Source: Dictyobacter formicarum
GTDB lineage: Bacteria; Chloroflexota; Ktedonobacteria; Ktedonobacterales; Ktedonobacteraceae
NCBI RefSeq assembly: GCF_016587435.1
Contig: NZ_BNJJ01000016.1
Span: forward strand, 163,679 to 227,678
Direction of reading: 5' to 3'
DNA length: 64,000 nt
Shown here one piece after another: positions 59,102 to 64,000 of the stretch; the first letter of the stretch is position 1; each line of letters begins with the position of its first letter. Made by a program: the position numbers and the translations under genes. The notes under the pieces are model-generated. The model did not search any database and had not been told where the DNA came from. It saw only the letters and a list, made by a program, of their open reading frames with translations.

Positions 59102-60025
59102 ATGGGCGCAGTACAACCAGTCTGTAAGAGCTGTGGACAGCCAATCTGGGGGAATTATCTCAGGGCCCTGGGGGCGACCTGGCACCCGGAGCACTTTATC
59201 TGTGCTGGCTGTGGGCAGATAATCCAGGGAAGCAGCTTTCAAGTGCATCAGGGTTTCCCTTATCACATAGAATGCTATAATCGTCAGATCGCTCCCCGTT
59301 GTGTTTACTGCAATAAACCTCTGGTGGGAGAATTCCTGATCGATTATTGGGGCCAGAAATTTTGCCGTGAGCATGAAAAACAGTTTCCCCACTGCGCCTA
59401 TTGTGGTCGCCTGGTTCCTCCGCAGCAGCAGGAGCACAATGCTGAAGTTATTCGCTGTCCCGTGTGTCGTAGCACCGCCATTGAAGGATCTGCCGAGGCT
59501 AAACCGTTATTTTCACGTGTCATTCGTTGGATGAATAGCCAGGGTTTGATATATAACAATCTGCGCCTGAGCCTGGATTTATGTGGGCGCGCCCATTTGA
59601 ATAACCTGTTGCGTGAAGGCAATATCGGACATTCCCTGGGGGCAACGACCAGTGCTATGTATACTCAGAACGGGCGCTTGCTTCGGACCGAGATCAATGG
59701 TATCGCTGTTCTACAGGGCTTGCCGGCCATTCTGTTTCAAGGTGTTACCATCCATGAGCTCGGCCATGTCTGGTTGATCGTGACCGGCGTTCACCAACTG
59801 CCCACCTGGGCTGAAGAAGGCTTCTGCGAGCTGCTCTCCTATCGCTACTATCAGGATGCCAATACCCCTGAAGGTCGCTATCACAGCCTGAGCAAAGAGC
59901 ATAACGTCGACCCTATTTATGGAGATGGCTTTCGGCGCATGCGCGCTCTGGTTGACCGCGTTGGCTTTCCTTGCTTGATCGAGACGTTGCGCACCACTAA
60001 ACGCTTGCCCGCCCCCAAAAGCTAA
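59102..60025 (+). CDS. LIM-domain protein with DA1-like zinc metallopeptidase
   Basis: 307 residues. The N-terminal 60 residues are a LIM-type double zinc finger: CKSC, then H-x2-H-x2-C-x2-C (WHPEHFICAGC) and a second set ending in YHIEC. Further Cys pairs (CVYC, CREH, CAYC, CPVC) follow to about 122. The C-terminal half is a gluzincin peptidase: IHELGHVWLIV gives HExxH, and WAEEGFCELLSYRYY supplies the third Glu. This order, LIM then peptidase with the EEG motif, resembles plant DA1 growth regulators. LIM domains are rare in bacteria. Starts 52 bases after the GNAT gene and may be in its operon. Confidence 0.85.
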   Translation: MGAVQPVCKSCGQPIWGNYLRALGATWHPEHFICAGCGQIIQGSSFQVHQGFPYHIECYNRQIAPRCVYCNKPLVGEFLIDYWGQKFCREHEKQFPHCAYCGRLVPPQQQEHNAEVIRCPVCRSTAIEGSAEAKPLFSRVIRWMNSQGLIYNNLRLSLDLCGRAHLNNLLREGNIGHSLGATTSAMYTQNGRLLRTEINGIAVLQGLPAILFQGVTIHELGHVWLIVTGVHQLPTWAEEGFCELLSYRYYQDANTPEGRYHSLSKEHNVDPIYGDGFRRMRALVDRVGFPCLIETLRTTKRLPAPKS

Positions 60026-60110
60026 CGACAGAGACACCGATATAAGTGATTAAATGGACATGTCCGAAATTCGCTAGTTTGCTGATAGACTTCGTTGTAT
60101 GATGGTGCGT

Positions 60111-60245
60111 ATGGAACAGCTACATATCTCTAATGATTTTGATCTGTGTTACCGTGCGCTCTGTAGTCGCGATGCTCGCTTTGATGGACGTTTCTTTATT
60201 GGGGTGTTGACTACAGGGGTCTACACGCCTCCCCCAATGTTACAA
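60111..60245 (+). pseudogene. Ada-AlkA gene, 5' fragment
   Basis: From the ATG at 60111 the frame reads DFDLCYRALCSRDARFDGRF and IGVLTTGVY, an exact start of an Ada-type methyltransferase/AlkA fusion. At codon 38 (60222) host sequence ends and element sequence follows, closing in a stop near 60256. Upstream ATGs at 60099 and 60102 are in the same frame. In the restored gene the next residue would be Cys39, equivalent to the methyl-acceptor Cys38 of E. coli Ada. See 62210-63556 for the rest. Confidence 0.88.
60206..60245. other. Left junction of serine-recombinase element (attL-like)
   Basis: Host sequence GGGGTC, core TA (60222-60223), then element arm CACGCCTCCCCCAATGTTAC. The arm is the inverted counterpart of that at the right junction. 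Confidence 0.75.
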
Positions 60246-60386
60246 AAAGGGTGCTAGACTGGGAGTATACGAGAGAGATCCTGCAGAGCGACCTTCGCGC
60301 TCGTGCTGGAGACCAGCATCGCATCCTGCCTCACAGCTCAAGCTTGTCCCACGAAGGCCCTATTCCTCAGGGTCCAGGAGCTGCTC

Positions 60387-60599
60387 ATGTTCCAACAACG
60401 TCATTGGTCCAGCCGATCCCTGGAGGTGCTGACCATGTATGAGCCGCACCGCTTCCACCAGCAGTTCCTCCAGGCCGCCTATGCCCTGGTGGTTCCAATG
60501 CCCTGCAGACACCTGACCACCGTTCCCCAGCAGGTCTCTGTTCCCAGGAACAGAGACCGAAGCCTGGTGCGCACGCAGAAAGGAGCGCGCGATGACTGA
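60387..60599 (+). CDS. Possible small protein upstream of the recombinase
   Basis: 70 residues from the ATG at 60387, which follows CAGGAG by six bases. Its stop overlaps the recombinase start (ATGACTGA). Sequence is His/Arg-rich (MFQQRHWSSRSLEVLTMYEP, later FHQQFLQAAYALVVPMPCRH). No family recognised. Overlap and ribosome site suggest a coupled gene; a directionality factor is a guess. Confidence 0.4.
   Translation: MFQQRHWSSRSLEVLTMYEPHRFHQQFLQAAYALVVPMPCRHLTTVPQQVSVPRNRDRSLVRTQKGARDD
60533..60558. promoter_or_regulatory. 12-bp inverted repeat before the recombinase gene
   Basis: GGTCTCTGTTCC and GGAACAGAGACC with a 2-base spacer, 33 bases before the recombinase ATG. It may be an operator or an attenuating hairpin covering the leader. 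Confidence 0.5.
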
Positions 60600-62346
60600 A
60601 CAACACGTGGCCTTGTATGCTCGGGTTTCTTCCGAACAACAAGCCGAAGCCAAAACCATTGAGAGTCAACTGGATGAGATTCGCGAGCAAATCACTGCAG
60701 ATGGCATTGATCTCACCAGCATTTTGGAGTTCGTTGATGATGGGTACAGTGGCTCGACGCTGGTGCGACCAGCATTGGAGCGGTTACGTGATGTCGCAGC
60801 AGCCGGAGGGATGGATAGGCTCTATGTCCAGTGTCCTGATCGCTTCGCCCGCAACTATGCCTATCAAGTCTTACTGGTTGAGGAACTCGCGCACCAAGGG
60901 GTCGACGTCATCTTTCTCAACCGGCCCCTGGGGCGGACCCCAGAGGATCAGTTACTGTTGCAGGTCCAGGGAGTGATTGCCGAATACGAGCGAGCGAAAT
61001 TTCTCGAACGCAGTCGGCGAGGCAAACGCCATGCAGCCCAAGAGGGTCGTGTTGGGATTCTCTGCCACTCTCCCTATGGGTATCGCTACGTGAGCAAACA
61101 GGAGGGTGGTGGTGAAGCACGCTATGAAATTGTGTGGGATGAAGCCCGTGTCGTGCGGCAGGTATACACCTGGGTCGGCCAGGATCGTTGTTCCATCAAC
61201 GAGGTCTGCCGTCGTCTGCATCAGGCTGGGCTTCGCACACGGACAGGCAAAGAGTATTGGGATCACAAGACTGTCTGGGATATGTTGAAGAACCCGGCCT
61301 ACAAAGGCGAAGCCGCCTGGGGCAAAACCCGTTGGGTACCCAATGGTCCACGCCTGCGCGTGCCGCGAGGCAAACCCGCGCAACCGCGCCGACCGTTCTG
61401 GGGCAAAGACGCCCCGAAAGAAGAATGGATTACCATTCCCGTTCCGGCTCTGGTTGATCCGGCTCTCTTCGATGCGGTGCAAGAACAGCTCGAGGAGAAT
61501 CGGCGACGGGCACGCATCCCACAGAAGGGCAGCCGCTATCTGTTGCAGGGGTTGCTGGTTTGCGCCCAGTGTGGGTATGCTTATCATGGTTGCACCAATA
61601 ACGAGCGCAATGCCTACTATCGCTGTAGTGGCTCGATGAGCCTGACTCGTTTCGGGGGCAAAAGGCGCTGCTGGAACAGAGAACTACGCATGGACCAGAC
61701 CGATGCCGCGGTCTGGCAAGAAGTGTGCCATCTGCTGGCAGAACCAGAGCGACTGGCGCAGGAATATCGCCGACGCTTGCAAGCCCCAAAGCAGTCGCAC
61801 GAACCGGAAGGGTTAGATGCACAAATGGGCAAGCTCCGCCGAGGAATCGCCCGATTGATCGACAGCTATGCGGAAGGATTTATTGACAAGCAGGAATTTG
61901 AACCGCGAGTGACACGTATGCGTGAACGACTTCACCATCTGGAAGAGCAACTGCAACGCCTCAAAGAAGAAGCCGCGGGGGAAGAAGAACTGCAGGCCAT
62001 TCTCGAACGCCTGGAAACCTTTGCAGCCAAAGTCAACGATGGACTCCACGATGCCGATTTTCAGACCCGCCGGGAGATTATCCGTGCGTTAGTCAAACGG
62101 GTCGAGATTGATGCTCAGCAGATCCGCGTGGTCTTTCGCATCAGCCCGCTTGCTTCTGCGCTCCCTTTTGATGGGACCTCCCTCAATTTGCAACATTGGG
62201 GGAGGCGTATATTGCCGGCCGATTTGCCCGGCGCGTACGGCCTATGCTGCCAATGTGCGCTTCTATGCGTGTGCCGCGGCTGCGGAGGCGGCTGGATTTC
62301 GCGGCTGTCGTCGTTGTCATCCGGAAGCAAGTCCGGGTTCCCCTGA
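60592..62346 (+). CDS. Large serine recombinase
   Basis: 584 residues; AAGGAG is upstream. Catalytic resolvase domain at about 5-150 with YARVSSEQQAE (nucleophile Ser), FVDDGYSGSTLVRPAL and DRFARNYAYQVLLVEELAHQ. Then the recombinase domain (PYGYRYVSKQ, SINEVCRRLHQAGL, MLKNPAYKGEAAWG), a zinc ribbon (CAQCGYAYHG, YYRCSG, RCWNRELRM) and a coiled coil (about 400-470). It would cut and exchange DNA at the element ends. The frame runs past the right junction, so the last 45 or so residues are encoded by host DNA; in an excised circle the frame would instead join 60224-60442. Confidence 0.93.
   Translation: MTEQHVALYARVSSEQQAEAKTIESQLDEIREQITADGIDLTSILEFVDDGYSGSTLVRPALERLRDVAAAGGMDRLYVQCPDRFARNYAYQVLLVEELAHQGVDVIFLNRPLGRTPEDQLLLQVQGVIAEYERAKFLERSRRGKRHAAQEGRVGILCHSPYGYRYVSKQEGGGEARYEIVWDEARVVRQVYTWVGQDRCSINEVCRRLHQAGLRTRTGKEYWDHKTVWDMLKNPAYKGEAAWGKTRWVPNGPRLRVPRGKPAQPRRPFWGKDAPKEEWITIPVPALVDPALFDAVQEQLEENRRRARIPQKGSRYLLQGLLVCAQCGYAYHGCTNNERNAYYRCSGSMSLTRFGGKRRCWNRELRMDQTDAAVWQEVCHLLAEPERLAQEYRRRLQAPKQSHEPEGLDAQMGKLRRGIARLIDSYAEGFIDKQEFEPRVTRMRERLHHLEEQLQRLKEEAAGEEELQAILERLETFAAKVNDGLHDADFQTRREIIRALVKRVEIDAQQIRVVFRISPLASALPFDGTSLNLQHWGRRILPADLPGAYGLCCQCALLCVCRGCGGGWISRLSSLSSGSKSGFP
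62186..62225. other. Right junction of serine-recombinase element (attR-like)
   Basis: Element arm with GCAACATTGGGGGAGGCGTA, then core TA (62210-62211) and host sequence TTGCCGGCC. Joined with the left arm it forms a near-perfect palindrome centred on TA. Confidence 0.75.
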
Positions 62347-63556
62347 TTGGAATATGCGCGCTGACCTGGTTGCTCGTGCGCTTCGTCTAATCGCCGATGG
62401 TACAGTGGATACCGAAGGCGTGGCGGGACTTGCGCAGCGCCTCTGTGTGAGTGAGCGGCATTTGCGGCGCGAACTCATGGCCGAGGTTGGAGTCGGCCCG
62501 CTGGCGCTGGCCCGTACACGTCGCGCTCAGACGGCTCGTTTGCTGATTGATCAGACTGGTCTGTCGCTCACTACCATTGCCTTTGCCGCCGGCTTCGCCA
62601 GTATTCGGCAGTTCAATGAAACCATGCAAGCCTCCTTTGGCTGCGCCCCATCCACATTTAGACGGACGGTACCGCCAGAGAGTGGAGGAGAAGGGAAGCT
62701 CACCTTGCGTTTACAATATCGTCCCCCGTTTGACGCTTCGGCGCTGCTTGGCTATCTGCGACAGCGTACGTTGCCAGGTGTTGAGGAGGTCAGTGCGACC
62801 AGCTATCGGCGTACGGTGGTGTTACCACACTCGCGTGGCATTATCGAATTGGAGCCGCTGCAGAAGACAAACACTGTTTTGCTGCGCGTACAGCTCGATA
62901 AATTAAGCGATCTAAGCCTGCTCGTGCAACGCTGCCGCCAGCTGTTCGATCTGGATGCTATTCCTTCAGCTATTGCTGAGATCTTAGGAAGTGATGCCAT
63001 GCTGGCTCCCCTCATCGCGAAGCGTCCAGGCTTACGCGTACCAGGGGCGATTAATGGCTTTGAATTGGCTGTGCGCGCGATCCTTGGGCAGCAAGTATCA
63101 GTGGCGGCCGCGAAAACGCTGGCGGGCCGGCTGGCGTCCCATTTTGGGGCTCCACTGGAGAAGCCCCAGGGGACATTGACGCACTTTTTCCCGACGCCGC
63201 AGGCTATTGCGCAGGCAGACCTGCAGGGATTGGGCCTTACCCGTAGTCGAATCGTCTCCTTGCAAGCTCTTGCCAACGCCGTTATCGACGGAAGCCTCAT
63301 TCTTGAGCGCGACGCCGATCGCGAACAGACCGTGGCGCGGCTCCAGGCCCTTCCAGGCGTAGGCCCATGGACCGCCGCGTATATCGCTATGCGCACATTG
63401 GGCGATCCCGATGCCTTTCCAGTCACTGATCTGGGCCTGCGCCGCGCCTTTGAGCGCCAGGGAATGGCCGCGACTGCCAGAAGTATCGAGGAACGCGCAG
63501 AAGCATGGCGTCCCTGGCGCGCCTATGCCGCCCACCACCTCTGGGCCTTCTCATGA
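62210..63556 (+). pseudogene. Ada-AlkA gene, 3' fragment
   Basis: 448 residues in the frame that continues the 60111 fragment. Order: Ada metal-binding remainder (YCRPICPARTAYAANVRF, then CRRCHPEASPGS), an AraC-type HTH (GVAGLAQRLCVSERHLRREL and TIAFAAGFASIRQFNE), the AlkA N-terminal domain and the HhH-GPD glycosylase (ELAVRAILGQQVSVAAAKTL, LPGVGPWTAAYIAMR, DAFPVTDLGL with the catalytic Asp). The enzyme senses methyl lesions and excises 3-methyladenine. All motifs are intact; only the insertion breaks it. The open frame extends upstream into the element but that part is not host sequence. Confidence 0.88.
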
Positions 63557-63611
63557 AGATATGGCCAGATATGCATTGGCCATCGAAACGCATCAAGAAA
63601 GACGACACGCA

Positions 63612-63638
63612 CATAGGTTCGAGGCTTATCCTCGATTG
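63612..63638 (+). repeat. Dispersed palindromic repeat, copy with AGGCTTATCCTC core
   Basis: CATAGGTTCGAGGCTTATCC followed by TCGATTG. Same frame of conserved and variable parts as the other copies. Confidence 0.6.
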
Positions 63639-63647
63639 CCGCCCGCC

Positions 63648-63674
63648 CGTAGGTTCGGGCCTTGCGCCCAATAC
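63648..63674 (+). repeat. Dispersed palindromic repeat, consensus copy
   Basis: TAGGTTCGGGCCTTGCGCCC, 10 bases after the previous copy and in the same orientation. Both lie between ada-alkA and the partial transposase. Confidence 0.65.
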
Positions 63675-63681
63675 TTTCAAC

Positions 63682-64000
63682 TTAAGCACTTTTGGGATGT
63701 GGTTTGGATGGCACCTTGGATCGTTGTGCGGATTCCTGTTGTTCAGCCAAGTCTCGAACAACAGGAACCACAAACGTGAGATAGGTGTCCGTCTTCTCAA
63801 ATGGCCGGGGCGCTGGCGTCCCTCGCTTTTTGGGTTTGTGTTTGTGGTAAACTTGCTTGATTTCCCGCCGATTGCTGCGCAAACGCGGGGGAGGCAAGAC
63901 ATGGTCGCCAATCGCTTGCACCATCCGTGTGAGAATGAGCTCTCGGTCTTCCAGACTCCGGGTCGCGACCCGCTCGATGCGGCGGCGCAGGTGCTCAAAG
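63682..64000 (-). CDS. Probable transposase, C-terminal part
   Basis: The frame is open to the window edge (about 105 codons visible). The sequence reads HLRRRIERVATRSLEDREL, then LPPPRLRSNRREIKQVYHKH, then a basic linker and TYLTFVVPVVRDLAEQQ. The RSNxRxIKQ pattern and the basic end resemble C-termini of IS4-like transposases; the catalytic part would be outside the window. Identification is tentative. Confidence 0.5.
   Translation of the reverse strand, partial: FEHLRRRIERVATRSLEDRELILTRMVQAIGDHVLPPPRLRSNRREIKQVYHKHKPKKRGTPAPRPFEKTDTYLTFVVPVVRDLAEQQESAQRSKVPSKPHPKSA

Larger units (their letters stand above)
60224..62211 (+). mobile_element. Serine-recombinase element inserted in ada-alkA
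   Basis: 1988 bp between TA at 60222-60223 and TA at 62210-62211. It carries one clear gene, a large serine recombinase, plus a possible 70-residue ORF. Inverted end arms of about 21 bp (one mismatch), centred on TA when the ends are joined, match the symmetric attP sites of large serine integrases. No cargo gene is present. Deleting it restores the host frame exactly (1988 mod 3 = 2, and the junction codon becomes TAT). Confidence 0.85.

Noticed and set aside
62108..62209. Extension of the AlkA frame upstream of 62210
   Set aside because: This part is recombinase coding sequence in another frame, not host gene.
63423..63998. 191-codon frame on the minus strand
   Set aside because: It overlaps the 3' end of ada-alkA and crosses the dispersed repeats; the neighbouring frame fits a transposase better.

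Overview
The window looks like a chromosomal piece of a Ktedonobacteria-type Chloroflexota. This is inferred from a STAND regulator with TPR repeats, a Ser/Thr kinase with an extracytoplasmic tail, a serine-recombinase element, a 5S rRNA gene separated from 16S-23S, men genes for menaquinone, and mixed GC content with large intergenic spaces. I ran no database search; the complete 16S gene at 35958-37439 can settle the taxonomy.

Layout: 1-6358 is a carbohydrate-uptake cluster (LacI-type regulator, Tat-type lipoprotein binding protein, two permeases, ADP-ribosylglycohydrolase-like enzyme). 6473-8323 is a three-gene minus-strand set of unknown function. 8492-11089 is an HTH/NB-ARC/TPR protein. 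12403-13767 holds an AraC-type regulator and a RibD/DHFR-fold reductase. 14173-14342 holds tRNA-Trp and tRNA-Ser. 15408-23755 carries menaquinone genes menF, D, H, B and, in a second unit, menC and menE. 25019-34531 is mixed: a GntR/DUF1648 pair, a bacterial PH-domain protein, an MFS exporter, a DUF4126 protein, a lipocalin-like protein and a UvrD-like helicase-nuclease. 34726-40820 is the rRNA locus, with 5S on the minus strand under its own promoter and terminator and 16S-23S on the plus strand. 41128-46217 carries a kinase, two duplicated tRNA-Leu cassettes and a Ppx/GppA-CHAD-HD polyphosphate set. 47264-50061 is secDF. 50367-56231 has a dead ECF sigma gene, a MacB/FtsX-type ABC exporter and an intact IS4-type element. 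56290-60025 has a phosphodiesterase, a small basic protein, a GNAT protein and a LIM/DA1-like metallopeptidase. The window ends with an ada-alkA repair gene split by a serine-recombinase element, then a partial transposase.

The strongest finding is at 60111-63556. A 1988-bp element carrying one large serine recombinase sits inside an Ada-AlkA gene, at the codon just before the predicted methyl-acceptor cysteine. The element ends are inverted repeats around a shared TA. Removing 60224-62211 on paper restores one open frame of 485 residues with the GVYCRPIC motif. This resembles the geometry of developmentally excised gene-interrupting elements, though whether excision occurs is unknown.

Other notable structure: a family of dispersed palindromic repeats (core TAGGTTCGGGCCTTGCGCCC), twice forming composite inverted-repeat units of about 250-265 bp; an array of GTCTCC repeats with spacing near 20 bp at 24573-24834; and a 28-bp perfect hairpin beside the sigma pseudogene.
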